Source: Castor canadensis
Lineage: Eukaryota > Chordata > Mammalia > Rodentia > Castoridae
Assembly: GCF_047511655.1 (NCBI RefSeq)
Contig: NC_133402.1
Coordinates: 61,880,951 to 61,944,950 of the forward strand
Reading direction: 5' to 3'
Length of the DNA: 64,000 nucleotides
Shown in pieces: positions 21,690 through 32,967 of this stretch; position 1 is the stretch's first letter; each line of letters opens with the position of its first letter. Position numbers and translations under genes: made by a program. Below the pieces are notes generated by a model. It made no database searches and was not told the origin of the DNA. It saw only the letters and a program-made list of their open reading frames with translations.

Positions 21690-22018
21690 GACTTAAAAAA
21701 AAGAAAAGGTTTATTTACCTCACGGTTGTGGAGGTTCCAGTGCAACACTGGGCAGCCCAATGACTGGGCTTCTAGTGAGGGCACCAGATGGCAATGGCAG
21801 GAAGCATGAGGTAGAGCAAACACATCCTCAGACAAGACGCAGGGGGACAGGCAGAGGAGAAAAGCGGGGACTGTAGTCCTCTTCGGGGACACCCCGACGA
21901 CCTGAGGACCTCCCAGAAAACCCCACCTCCTGTAGGTCCACGGCACCTCCCAGTATCAGTAGCACACCCTTCACCACATGACCGTTTGGGGGACATTCAA
22001 CCTTCAAACTACAGCACT
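21690..22018. mobile_element. MaLR-like LTR fragment
   Basis: GGTTTATTTACCTCACGG, GGCAATGGCAGGAAGC, ACCTGAGGACCTCCCAG and GGGGGACATTCAACC match the layout of mammalian MaLR-type solo LTRs. This is a non-coding relic of an old endogenous retrovirus-like element. Confidence 0.5.
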
Positions 22019-22020
22019 CT

Positions 22021-22109
22021 AGGGCTGGTGGAGTGGCTCAAGTGGGAGAGCACCTGCCTAACAAGTGTGGGGCCCTGAGTTCAAATCCCAGTACTGCCAA
22101 AAAAAACAG
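22021..22109 (+). mobile_element. ID-like SINE
   Basis: It lies directly after the LTR relic; GGGCTGGTGGAGTGGCTCAA to CAGTACTGCC. Confidence 0.9.
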
Positions 22110-22206
22110 AAAACAAACTACAGCCCTCTATTATATGCCAGTGTATTGCTGTACAAATGTTCATTCACTAAGGAAGAAGTTTATGTTCATGTTAAAGGAA
22201 TAAAAG

Positions 22207-22350
22207 CATATGCCAGGCCTGGTGGCACACGCCTATAATCACAGCATTGGCAGGTTGAGGCAGAAGGATCACGACTTTGAGGCCATCTGCATATAAGTTC
22301 AAGGGCAGCCTGGACTGCATAGCAAGACCCTGTCTCAAAAAAAAAAAAGT
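22207..22350 (+). mobile_element. B1-type SINE with internal duplication
   Basis: The body repeats the GAGGCC/CAAGGGCAGCC region, making it about 25 bp longer than usual. Confidence 0.8.
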
Positions 22351-23138
22351 TTATTAAAAGATTTAGTACACTTTTCATAACTGCTAAAACAAACAGTACT
22401 GTAACAGGTTATTCCTAACAGTTATCAAATTCTAAAATTCGGTTCCTAGCACAGATGATACAGCAGAAAGGTGAAGCCCTTGTGCTCTCGTAGAAGCACA
22501 GTGGGTCAGTACTGGGAGATCCTTGAAGAAGCAGTGTGTCCTCGGCCATGCCAGGCTCAGGAAAGAGCTAACCGTGCCTAGCAGAAATGCTTCATTTCGT
22601 GTTTGGTCTGGCATCTTTCAGACACTCTGCTGAAGCAGCTGATGGCACACTTGGCAGTGATTCTCAGAAAACCTGACTCCACCGACTTCAACACATGGGC
22701 CCCTATTGTCTCCCACAATCACAAGGCCAGGGACAGGAAGTCCACAGCCGGGCCAGCGGGCCAGTGGTGCCGGCAGGGCCAGGCTCTCAACTTCTTATCC
22801 TTGACACCCTCTGCCCATGAGCTGGTGCTAGTGCCCTCTTCCCAGGTCCTGAGATGACACTATACTCATGGTCCAGACTTAGGTTCACAGTCTGGGGCAA
22901 GGCGAAGTGCCAGGAAGATTTCATTTATTTGCCAAGTCTTAGACTGGGGACGGCCGTCTCCCCAGTGTCTTTAGTCTGTCGTTGGCCACGTGGCCAACTT
23001 GGAGGGAGAGTTTTGGGGTTGCTAGCTAAAGGAAAGAAAGGGGTGGGGGAAGTAGAGGAAGAAAAGGGAACTCAACTGAGAAAGGGTGTTGGGAAATAGT
23101 CTCTTTTACCTGTCACAATTATCAGTGAGGACTGACTG

Positions 23139-23212
23139 AGGGCTGAAGTGGCAGCTCTGTGGTAAAGTGCTTCCCTAACATTCCTGGACCAGACCCCCAG
23201 CACCGCAAAACA
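23139..23212 (+). mobile_element. Diverged ID-like SINE
   Basis: CTGTGGTAAAGTGCTTCCC and CCCCAGCACCGC. Confidence 0.65.
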
Positions 23213-23291
23213 ACAACTAACTTAACCATTGATTAAACTTGAGTAGTAATTGCTACCTGTACTTTTGTTTCTTTAGAGATCATTTTATCTT

Positions 23292-23500
23292 GGTTTTGGT
23301 GGGACTGGAATCTGAACTCGGCTTCCCACTTGCAAAGCAGGTTCTCTGTCGCTTGAGCTATTCTTCCTAATTTCTTTGAAATGACATCTTTGCGTTTATA
23401 TTTTTAAATATACTTTTAAAGAACAAGCATTTTTTTTTTTTTTTGCCATACTGGAGCTTGAACTAAGGGTCTGCCACTTTGCTAGGCAGGTACCAGCCCT
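23292..23500 (-). mobile_element. Two ID-like SINE fragments
   Basis: One at 23292-23365 (GAATCTGAACTCGG), another at 23429-23500 after a poly-T run. Confidence 0.7.
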
Positions 23501-23768
23501 CCAAACATTTCTGTTGAGCAAAAGAATCCTGGCACAAAATAGTATTTAACTGTAGCGTTCTGTTTGTATGACATTTAAGAACAGGAAAAACTAATGTATA
23601 GTGACAAAAAAACATGAGACTCATTAGCTAGAAAGACATGAGAAAACTTTGAGCTTTGGATGAAGAGAGATACTCAGAATTTGCAGGACAGTTAGATGAC
23701 AGCATACGTTTCTCAGAGTTCCCAAACTACATTTAAGAGGGGTATATTTTACTCTATATAAATAAACC

Positions 23769-24103
23769 TGGGAGCTGGGTGCAGTGGCTCATGCCTATAA
23801 TCCTAGCCACTTGGGAGGCCAAGATCAGGAAGATCAAGGTTCAAGGCCAGCCCAGGCAAGTAGTTTGTGAGACTCCATCTTCAAGATAACCAGAGCAAAA
23901 TGGACTGGAGGTGTGGCTCAAGCAGTAGAGCTCCTGCTTTGCAAGTTGGAAGCCCTGAGTTCAAACCCCATTCCCACCCAAAATAAATAAAAATAAAATA
24001 AACTTGGGAGCTGGGGTGGTGGCTCAGTGATAGAGCACTTGCCTAGCATGCACAAGGCCCTTTGGTTCAATCCCCAGCACCACAAAAAATAATAATAAAT
24101 AAG
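23769..24103 (+). mobile_element. B1-ID dimer (long type) followed by an ID SINE
   Basis: The dimer occupies 23769-23998. A squirrel/rodent-type ID copy follows at 24008-24103, with GGTTCAATCCCCAGCACC. Confidence 0.9.
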
Positions 24104-24276
24104 CCTGAATTTTTTTTTTAACAGAAATGGCCATTATTACTTAAGGGTGTAAGCAACACCCTCCACATTTGCTAGTTGCGGGAAGTAAGGCAGTAATGGA
24201 GTTCCATTAGCCCCGTGGCTCAACGCTTCAAGAAAACACTTAAATCAGAGTAACTGCGGTTCTCATCGGGTTCTGC

Positions 24277-24297
24277 CCCCCCCCCCCCCCGCCCCGT
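24277..24297 (+). repeat. Poly-C tract
   Basis: About 18 C interrupted by one G. Confidence 0.9.
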
Positions 24298-24529
24298 GGA
24301 GATAATCTCTGGAAGCTTCTTGCAGCTCATCAGCATGCAGAAGAAATAAGAACTGAAGAAGGAAAGCTCTTTTATTCATGCCGGCTATCTTCTAGAATAC
24401 TTTTCAGGCTTTTAAGTATAGGGAATCTTGGAGCCGCCCCTATTAGAAGATGGGAATTTTAGCGTGGCCTGAAAGTAGTCCTCGCTGGGCTCTGGCTTTC
24501 CTCACACCAGGCTTAGATCATCCTTGTGT

Positions 24530-24612
24530 TTTTATCCCCCGAGATGCCAGGATCGAATCCACAGCCTTTGCATGCTGGATGAGCGTTCTACCACCAAGCC
24601 GCACCCCAACTG
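24530..24612 (-). mobile_element. Diverged ID-like SINE
   Basis: CAGGATCGAATCCACAGCC and CCACCAAGCCGCACCCC. Confidence 0.7.
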
Positions 24613-25601
24613 GAGCCCTTGTATCTTCTTGAGGATAAAAATGTAGGCTTGGGTCCTTCACCTACCTTACAAGTAAAATAGCCCTGCATGGCCCAGGGCT
24701 GTAGTGCTGCGTTTCCATGGGACAGACCTCCAGAACTGAGCTGTCATGAATATGTCTAGTCACCCTGACTGAGCCTAGGCACACCTGGGGGCCTCTGAGC
24801 CCACCTCTCCCTGCTCATCGATCCTTCTGGTAGATGCCAAGGAAAAGGAACCACTCTCAAGTAACCAATCTCCCAGGTGTGGGCAGGCCCACCTTGGTGG
24901 CCAGAGTGGGGGCCTGTGTCCTCTGCCCAGGACCTCCCTTAGCCCTGGCAGCGGAAGTCAAGGGGGAGCTCTCAGATCCCGTGTGCAAAGTGGCGATGTG
25001 GTAACCCCTCTGTGTGAGTCTGGGAACCTCAGGCTGCCCGTCACCTCTAGTTGGACCAGCTGACACAAGCTTTGAATTTCACGCCATTAGACTCCACCAC
25101 CCACCATGTCTCCCCCTCATTTGAGGAGCCCAGCCCCTGGCCGCCCATCACTACTCTTTTGGTCATTCTTGGGCATTTCAGTGCCAACATGGATGATGGT
25201 TCCAGCACTCAGGTCTCTACAGTGACCCACACTGCAGTGCCGGCCACTCACTCAGCCCTTGAGCAAAAGTGTCTGCCTATGGCTGCCTCTAACTTATTTC
25301 CTTGTTTCCTCTTGAACTGACTGTAATAAGGCTCTCGTGTCACCACTCCATTGAAACAGTCTCTTTAGGGAGCCCACTGGTCAATTTTCAGTATTGACCT
25401 TTGAGAGCTTTCACCACAGCCAACCACTCCCCCCTTGACCCTCTTCACTCACCTTCCAGAGTTACAGAGGGAAAACCTAATAAGCCTCTAGCTTCATTTG
25501 CTCTTAGTAACTTCAAAGTCGCTAATTCTGGAAGCCACACAGCTGGGCCGTGCATTATCCTTCTTTGCTGTAGCTAACACCTCTTCTGTGCAGGTTACTA
25601 T

Positions 25602-25687
25602 TATTTTTTTGGCAGCACTGGGATTCGAACTCAGGGCCTCATGCTTGCTAAGCAGGCGGTCTACCACTTGTGCCACTCTACCAGCCC
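25602..25687 (-). mobile_element. ID-like SINE inserted in the L2 remnant
   Basis: GGGATTCGAACTCAGGGCC to CCACTCTACCAGCCC. Confidence 0.9.
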
Positions 25688-26077
25688 ACGGGTTAGCATC
25701 TTCATCTTCATATTGTGTCTGTCTGTCATCTTTGGGATAAAGACACCTACTAGTCGTCATGACCAGAAATGCAAGGAAAGGCAAGTGGGTGCCTGTCCGT
25801 GGAAGATCTCTGCCTCTTCCCAGAAAAGATGAATATTCAGCGACTCTATCAACCTGTCTCTGGCCACTGACGAAACGCTCCCCATCAGTCCGTCTCAAGT
25901 CACTGGCTTTACGACGTGACGCAGAAGTGAACCCATTTCTAGCTTACGCTAGCTTACTTCTCTGCTGCCTTTCCAATCCTGCACCACAATCCCCCAGGGG
26001 ACTCCAGGACTCAGTCCTTAGGCTTCTCAGCTCTCACCCACAGAGTGACCGCACCTAGGCCCATGGCTCCAAATGCT

Positions 26078-26190
26078 TTTGTTTGTTTGAGTCAGGTCTC
26101 ATGTAGCACAGGCTGGGCTTGACTTCAAGATCCTCCTGCTTCAGCCTCCAGGGGGCTGGGATTGCAGGTGCGCACCACCGCACCCAGCAC
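26078..26190 (-). mobile_element. B1-type SINE inserted in the L2 remnant
   Basis: TTTGAGTCAGGTCTCATG to TGCAGGTGCGCACCACC. Confidence 0.8.
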
Positions 26191-26840
26191 TCTAAATTCC
26201 ATATAAGTGGAATACAAATAGTGCTGTCTCCCAGTGCCTATCTCCCGCCCAGGCCTCTCCTCTGGCTCCAGACCTGTCGACCAAGTGGATGCCACAGATC
26301 TCCATTTGGCTTTCTCAGGGGCCGTTCAAATTCAACAGGTACAAGACAGAGCCTGGTCTTTCCCATGGGCTGCTTCTGCAGAGCATTACAACCAGTTCAT
26401 GGGAAATTCATCCTTCCAGCTACTCAGGCCCAAAACATCAGTGTCACCTTCATTCCTCTTCTTTCGCATTCAACCCATAAGAGACCCGGTTTACTGCAGT
26501 GGCACCCAGACTGTCTCAACCCTTGTCCCCTCTGTCTACAATCCTGTTAAATGCCCGCCCTGTTGTCACAGTCCTCTGCTGAAACCCCCAGGGGACTTCT
26601 GTCTCCCTGAGTGAAAACCGTGCCTGCAGGGACAATAATGCCTGACTGACGCGCCCCCCTCACCTCTCAGAGGGCGTTTACTGCTCTCGGCTTCTCTCCT
26701 CATTCTGACCCAGTCACCTTGACCTTGTTTCTCCCACTCACCTGGCCCACTGTGTCCTGAGGGCTTTGTGTCCTACCTGGAATGCTGTACTCCCGGCAGC
26801 CACGGGTCATTCCTATACCTCCATGTAAGCTCGAAGTTTA

Positions 26841-26919
26841 GGGCTGGCAGTGTAGCTCAGTGGAGAGCACTCAGCAAGTGCGAGACCCTGGGTTTGACCC
26901 CCAGCATCGATAAATAAAC
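26841..26919 (+). mobile_element. ID-like SINE
   Basis: GGCTGGCAGTGTAGCTCAGT to CCCCAGCATCG. Confidence 0.85.
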
Positions 26920-27366
26920 CATTTGCACCCCAACAATGTTTTGCAGCTACTCCAGTGTTCTGGGCTGACTTTGGGGCTTCTTGAGACAATAGAATGCTGC
27001 AGAAGTAACAGCCCAGGCCCCCAGGGACTTGGAACTTCTGCTCGGGAAACTGCCCTGAGTCCATTATGCTGTGAGGCAAGCCTGGGAGGCCCAGTCAGTC
27101 CAGCCTTCCTGGCTGAGCTCTGCACCACTGGCCCACACACGGAGGGCAGCCATGAGTGAGCCCGAGTGAGACCAGCAAAGAGCTGCCCAGTCAAAGCAAA
27201 TACATGAGGATGTACGTGCACACGTGTGTGTGGTGCATGCTTGGACTAGACAGACAAATGAAGGCATGCAGAGTGACGTGTGGACGTGACACAGTGCTCA
27301 GTCCCACCTCACTGTCTTTTCACACTACAGTCACTACTTGGCAATGTGGCAGCAAGAGTGAGGGAT

Positions 27367-27592
27367 TAGCTGGGCAAGGGTGGCTCATTCCTTTTTCCTA
27401 GCTTCTCAGGAGGCTCAGATCAGGAGAATCATAGTTCAAGGCCAGCCCAGGCAAATAGTTTGCAAGACCCCCATCTCGAAAATAATCAGAGCAAAATGGA
27501 CTGGAGTTGTGGCTTAAGTGGTAGAATACTTGCTTTGTAAATGTGAAGCCCTGAGCTCAAACCCCTGTACCACCAGAAAAAAAAAAAAAGTG
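27367..27592 (+). mobile_element. B1-ID dimer, long type
   Basis: Linker AAATAATCAGAGCAAAATGG. Confidence 0.9.
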
Positions 27593-28419
27593 TCACCAAC
27601 TTCACTCAATGTCACACTTTCTTTGGTACAGCTCATGTCAAAAGCCCTGTTATGGCTCCCCCTGTACATGGAAGTAAGGCTTTCATCTCATTTGCTGTTA
27701 CAAATGAGCCTGTGCTTACTATGTTTATTAAACTTGGAGTTGAATTATTTTCTGAACAAAACTCTTCCCCAAACCCCACTAATGAACATTTAGGTGGGCT
27801 CTGTGGGCTTAATCTGTTCATTTTTTCCCTTATAATTCATTCTCTAAACTCTCAATATTTTAGTTTTCCATTGAATGTAGAGAAAAGCATTACAAGCAGA
27901 GTTGCTGACATTTCGAGCAAACTCTTAATACTTCTCCCTTCCAGAATACAAAATGTTTTATGTCCTACTAAAATTTTTAGACTTCTATTCCCTTGTTGAA
28001 TTCTTTGTTATAACCACAAGACATTTTTTCTGGGTAATTTCCACATCTTTCCCACAAATCAAGTATATGTTTCTTGGAATTTATCTTTGCTTTTTGTTAG
28101 CTAATATTATATTGTTTGGTCTCCTTTAATAAAAACCTCTTACTTTGCAGACGGCTGCTTGGTAGGATTTGAAAAACTCACTGTGTGAGCATATTTAGTT
28201 CATTTCCTTTTGTATATCCCCTCAGACTCATTTCCAAGGTGAACTTCTATCAAGAAGTATCTTGAATCTCCTTCAAATTTGCTTCTCAGTTGTGAGCCCA
28301 TGGTTAAGCACACCCTCTGTGGTGATGCGGTGTGCGGTCATCAAACCCATCCGAGCCTTCCTTGGCTTATGTTATGCCTGACTGTAGATAGACCCTAGGG
28401 TTTGACATTTAGGATCAGA

Positions 28420-28535
28420 AATTTTTTTTAATTGTTGTGCTGGGTGGGGTACATAGTGTCATTTACACAGGTTCTTACAATGCATCAAATACATCAAACA
28501 TGAATTCCCCCCTCGACCCTTCTCCTTCATCCTCC
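28420..28535 (-). mobile_element. L1 3'-end fragment
   Basis: The stretch with TGTGCTGGGTGGGGTACATAG and the later CCCTCGACCCTTCTCC resembles a reversed rodent L1 3' end. It shares its pyrimidine-rich character with 62865-63150. Confidence 0.4.
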
Positions 28536-28774
28536 TTAGGATCGGAATTTATGATAGAAAGAAGAAACCGGACGCAGGCCAACAGATTCTTTTGCCCCCA
28601 TTAAAGCGAAGCTTCCATGTTAATAGCCTCAAAAACGCAAAATTTCTCACCATCTGCTCTTGCAAGAAGGTCAGGCCTCCCAAAGGATTTTTCTTCAGAT
28701 GCAGAGTCATTGTTTCACTATCAGCTGGAAGGGATCTCAACTTGATGCTCCGTTTTTTTGTTTTGGCTTTTTTT

Positions 28775-28945
28775 TTAGGGTGGGACTAAGGTTTGAACTC
28801 AAACTTGCAAAGCAGGCGTCCTACTGCTCAAGACCCATCTCCAGTCCATTTGCACTGGTTATTTTGGAGATGGGGATTCCTGAACTATTTACCTATCGAG
28901 TTCAAGGCCCTGAGTTCAAATCCCAAACCGCAAAAAAAATAAAAA
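28775..28945. mobile_element. Chimeric SINE: minus-strand dimer fused to plus-strand ID 3' end
   Basis: 28775-28892 is a reversed long-type dimer truncated in its B1 half. It switches at about 28893 into forward AAGGCCCTGAGTTCAAATCCC with an A tail. Confidence 0.75.
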
Positions 28946-29149
28946 AGACTCGAACATAGTTGGGAGGGTGGGGAGACACAGATCTATTCACTGTAGCTCC
29001 CACCATGGCTCTGGGGCACTCTTTCCAATCTGCACACTTTTGGACCAGGATTTTGACAATCAATAGTCATCATTTAAAAGCTAGGACTTTTGGATCAATT
29101 CTTTGTGCCAGACACTATTTGGCATTTCATCCTCTCAAGAGTACGCAAA

Positions 29150-29300
29150 AAAAAAAAAAATTCAACATTTTCTCTATTAGACAGATAGTGAGAACCGAAG
29201 CTCAGAGAAGTTAAGTAACTTGCTGAAGATCTCAGAGGTAAGACTTGCTGGAGACAGAATTCAGATTTTCCAACAGTGCTAGACTCACACTCAGAACTAT
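29150..29300 (-). mobile_element. MIR SINE
   Basis: GAAGCTCAGAGAAGTTAAG followed by AACTTGCTGAAG is a reversed MIR core. Confidence 0.75.
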
Positions 29301-29469
29301 TGGGCCACAGGCCAAGATTTTTAGTACCCTTTCCACTTGGGAGATTCTGTCCTTGGATTTGTTTCTAGGGTAAGGATTTAGTGCCTTTTTGTAATTGGAA
29401 ATACAATTATTATTTCATTGAGTTGGGGAAAGTTCTGGATCCTATGTTAGTGATCACAAAAATTATTCC

Positions 29470-29757
29470 ATGCGTTTTTTGGTGGTACTGGGATTTGAAC
29501 TCAAGGCTTTGCACTTGCTAGGAAAGTGCTCTGCCACCTAAGCCACTCTGTCAGCCCAAACTGTTCCATTTTACTTATTTATATATTTTTTTGGTGGCAC
29601 TGGGGTTTGAACTCAGGACATACACCCTGAGCCACTCCACCAGCCCTTTTTTGAGATAGGGTTTCATGAACTATTTTCCCAGGCTGGTGTTGAACTTTGA
29701 TCTTCCCAATCTCTGTCTCCTGAGCAGCTAGGGTTACAGGTGTGAGCCGCTTGGCTC
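29470..29757 (-). mobile_element. ID-like SINE and short-ID dimer
   Basis: The ID copy is at 29470-29558. The dimer is at 29588-29757 and shows the shortened ID half (GACATACACCCTGAGCC). Confidence 0.85.
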
Positions 29758-29889
29758 TAACTGTTCCATTTTAAATAAATTTGTCTCTATTATCAGGTGA
29801 GTCAAGCTTTACAAATAGCACCCATATTGTCATCTCAGAACTTCTAAATTTTGTGTCAAATGTTATTTAAATTCTGTTCCCATTGGTTA

Positions 29890-30233
29890 ATTTTTCTTCT
29901 TTTTGTTTTTTGTGATGCTGGGGTTTGAACTCAGGGCTTTCGGCTTTTTAGGCATGGGTTAGGTCATTTGTTAGGTCACTTGAGTCAGGCCCGCACAGCC
30001 CTTTTTGCTTTGGTTATTTTTGAGACAGGGTCTCGCCTTACACCCAGGCCAGCCTGGCCCATGACCCTACCATTTTATGCTTCCCATTGCTGGGGTGACA
30101 GCACCTGTCACCACCCTCAGCCTTTGGTTGAGCTGGACAAACTTTTTGCCCAGACTGGCCTCAAACCATGATCCTCTGGATCTCAGCCTCCCGAGTAGCT
30201 AAGATTACAGGCGTAAGCCACCTGCCCCTGGCC
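29890..30233 (-). mobile_element. B1-B1'-ID SINE trimer
   Basis: Reading leftward on the minus strand: a B1 head at 30233, a second B1-like unit, the linker CCAAAGCAAAAAGGG, then a diverged ID half. Confidence 0.8.
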
Positions 30234-30881
30234 AAAATAATTTTCAACTGATAATAGAGTAAGTTCTTCTTTTTTTTTTTTAAATCTGAGATGGCCAATG
30301 GTATTAATGATTAGAGAAAAAGCAGTAATAAGAAAACTTCCTCTTTTCTGTGAATGGCAAAGCTACATAACTAAAGCTCAGTCACCTGCTTAGCTAGTTC
30401 CACTTGAGATGTGTTGCCATTCGTAGCTGGATGATGTCCAAACTAGGACATAAAGACTCAAGACCCAAGGAGGACAAAATAACCCCGTGACTGAGGCAGA
30501 CTCAGCCATGCGTTGACGTGACATATGTTAGATATATTGGACTAACTTTAGTTATAATTATTTCAAGTTAATGTCACCTGCCTCTGTTTATCATTTTAAT
30601 GTGGCTGGCTACTAGGAATTTTGCAAGTACATTTGTGGCTCCCCATGATTCAATTGGGCAGTGCTAGGTTAAGTGATTATAAAAAGTGTTAGCTTAGTGG
30701 AATCGAGCAGTTCAACACATCCACGTGCACCAGTGGAAGCATTTCTCCATTGCCAAGGGCAAATGTCTATGTGGTGACAGTTCTACTGGGGGCTGCCCTG
30801 TCACCCTGCACAGGGAAAGACATTGCCTCATCAAAAGAAATTCTCACGCTGATTTCTCACTACTCAGAAATGTAGACCTGG

Positions 30882-30963
30882 GGACTGGCAGAGTGGCTCA
30901 AGAGGTAGAGCTCCTGCCTAGCAAGCACAAGGTCCTGAGTTCAAACCCCAGTGTTGCCAAAAA
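30882..30963 (+). mobile_element. ID-like SINE leading into the purine tract
   Basis: GACTGGCAGAGTGGCTCAAG to CAGTGTTGCCAAAAAAAG. Confidence 0.9.
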
Positions 30964-31229
30964 AAGGGAGGGAGGGAGAGAAGGAAAGAGGGAGGGAGGG
31001 AGGAGGGAGAGAAGGAAGGAAGAAGGGAGGAAGGAAAGAGGGAAGGAGGGAGGGAGGAGGGAGAGGAGGGAGGGAAGGAGGGAGGGAGGGAGGGAGAGAA
31101 GGAAGGAGGGAGAGGAGGGAGGGAGGAGGGAGAGGAGGGAGGGAAGGAGGGAGAGGAGGGAGGGAAGGAGGGAGAGGAGGGAGGAGGGAGGGAGGGAGGG
31201 AGGAGGGAGGGAGGAGGGAGGGAGGGAGG
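30964..31229 (+). repeat. GGGA/GGAGGA purine tract (about 265 bp)
   Basis: This is an almost pure purine strand following the A-tail of an ID SINE. Its opposite strand reads as Ser/Pro/Leu-rich open frames that are not genes. Confidence 0.95.
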
Positions 31230-31538
31230 ATCTGAATAACGTAGAGGATGAGAAAGCAGCAATCCTGCCCTGTGAGTTTCACAGTAGATGGCGTGGTTCT
31301 GGGCAGTGCCCGTCACTTCTGCCCATCGTCCATCTCTATGACAGAGGTGATGGTTTCTAGCTCAGCGGGGCAGAGCCACAGGACACCCACGAGTTCATTA
31401 CATAATTCTTGGAGCGTGAGGCCAAGTGTGGATCTGCTATGGGGACGATCAGAGGCTGACAGGCGACGAGGTGGTCATGGCGATGTTTTGATAGTGTGCT
31501 AGAGAGGTTGTTTGTTTGGAAAAAGACTGACTCATCCC

Positions 31539-31551
31539 CCCCCCCCCCCGC

Positions 31552-31596
<45 letters not shown>
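31539..31596 (+). repeat. Poly-C and (CT)n compound microsatellite
   Basis: About 11 C, then about 20 CT units. Confidence 0.95.
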
Positions 31597-31598
<2 letters not shown>

Positions 31599-32128
31599 AC
31601 TGAATGACTGTGTTTTAAGCTGCCTGAGCCTTGCTTTGTGAAGCACAAGCTTGCGGAGTCCTCCCCTGGAGGACACGAGATGTTATTTTTGGAGCGCAGG
31701 CTCTTAGCCTGATCTCTGTCTAAATCAATCGCTCTTCCTGGGGAGCTCGCAGTCTGTGACAGCGCGGGTCTGAGTGGCCTCCACCAAGGGAAGCTTCCTT
31801 GCTTCCAGAGACCGAGATGGGGATGGGTCCCCTGCCCCCAAAGACTCCTGGACGTCCAGAGTCCACTTGTTAGATGCGACCTGGAACAGTCAGGGCCACA
31901 TGCTATGGAGGGTGTGCTTTCTGTCTTTGAGGTCATGGGATTCTAGCGTCCTTCTGAGGCCACGCTCCCAGCAGACTCCTCTCATGGCCTTTTCTGCCTC
32001 ATGGTATTTTGGGGTCAAGATGACCTTGTCCCTTTTTTAGTCCAAAGTACATAATGTCACCAGCTTCTCAAAGCTAAAGAAGCCATAGCTCAGGATGAGT
32101 CTGGTGTGGCCGGGGTGGGGGGCATGAT

Positions 32129-32430
32129 GTACCCCAAAGGCCAGGGGGCACAGTGTGCCCCAAAGGCCAGGGGGAACAGTGTACCCCAAAGGCCAGGGGG
32201 AACAGTGTGCCCCAAAGGCCAGGGGGAACAGTGTACCCCAAAGGCCAGGGGGCACAGTGTGCCCCAAAGGCCAGGGGGAACAGTGTGCCCCAAAGGCCAG
32301 GGGGCACAGTGTACCTCAAAGGCCAGGGGGCACAGTGTACCCCAAAGGCCAGGGGGAACAGTGTACCTCAAAGGCCAGGGGGAACAGTGTACCTCAAAGG
32401 CCAGGGGGGCACAGTGTACCCCAGGGGCCA
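32129..32430 (+). repeat. 26-bp minisatellite, about 11.5 copies
   Basis: The motif CAAAGGCCAGGGGG recurs at 32135 and then every 26 bp (32161, 32187, 32213 and so on to 32395), with a degenerate copy at 32422. Units differ at a few sites (gtacc/gtgcc, gcac/gaac, ccc/ctc). It lies about 540 bp upstream of the GRK7 start codon. Confidence 0.95.
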
Positions 32431-32650
32431 GGACTTTGAGACTCAGGATTCAAATTTCAGGGCACCCCTTCGTGTCCCCTGCTCTGGGCACCAGAAAGAG
32501 AGTTGTCTGTCCAGCGTGATCCCAGGAGTTTACTTCCCGAGCCTGGAAGGAGACAGGTGACATTAGAAATAGTTTTCAATACTGTTAACGTCAGCAGTGG
32601 ACAAGACACCAGTTTCTTCTTTGTCCCTTCCTTTGATAGCTGGTAGGTGA

Positions 32651-32967
32651 CTATTTAGGGCCCAGGGTGTGTGGAGAAAGAAAGACCCCAGGAAGAATGG
32701 GGCCAGTGGAGGCGGGAGGAGGCAGGTGGGCCTGGCAGGGATGGCAGGCGGCTTTGACCTTGTGGATGGGAGCATGACCTTTCAAGTGCCAGTCCCTGAT
32801 GGCCATACATAGCCAGCCAAAGCTTCTTATGGGGAACCTCTTTCTGTGCCCTCCACAGTCCCTCGCAGACCAGTACCCTGGCTGCAAATCCCCGGGAAGC
32901 AACGTGACCAGCTGGCTACCAGGCCCCTCCATCCCTGCACAGCTCTTGACTTCCCCTGGGCCCAGCC
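32651..32967 (+). promoter_or_regulatory. GRK7: GRK7 5' flank / 5' UTR (extent unknown)
   Basis: This is unique sequence between the minisatellite flank and the GRK7 start codon. No clear TATA box, CpG island or initiator can be assigned. A ctccacag at 32854-32861 could be a splice acceptor for a leading non-coding exon, so the true promoter may lie further upstream. Confidence 0.35.

Larger units (their letters stand above)
25060..26830 (+). mobile_element. Old L2 (CR1-clade) LINE remnant
   Basis: Several blocks resemble the L2 3' ORF and end: TATTGACCTTTGAGAGC near 25394, ACTCAGTCCTTAGG near 26008, TCTCCATTTGG near 26299, CAGTCCTCTGCTGAAACC near 26569, and AGGGCTTTG...CCTGGAATGCTGTACTCCC near 26760. 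Their order matches the plus-strand L2 consensus as I remember it. It is interrupted by a minus-strand ID SINE (25602-25687) and a minus-strand B1 unit (26078-26190). The 5' limit is uncertain. Confidence 0.55.
15876..32650. other. Intergenic region between RNF7 and GRK7
   Basis: About 17 kb. Besides the listed repeats, unique stretches (16650-17600, 19000-19550, 22360-23130, 24610-25050, 26920-27365, 27600-28420, 30240-30880, 31600-32100) show no gene I recognise. Open frames here are short and mostly overlap repeats. Confidence 0.75.

Noticed and set aside
30918-31316. Open frames of up to 211 codons over the GGGA tract
   Set aside because: They are low-complexity Gly/Arg/Glu or Ser/Pro/Leu translations of a simple repeat flanked by a SINE.
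32126-32430. Possible CRISPR-like array
   Set aside because: The repeats are directly adjacent with no unique spacers and lie in mammalian DNA. It is a minisatellite.
32106-32560. Three overlapping forward frames and matching reverse frames over the minisatellite
   Set aside because: All are produced by the 26-bp period. No start context, splice signals or homology supports a protein.
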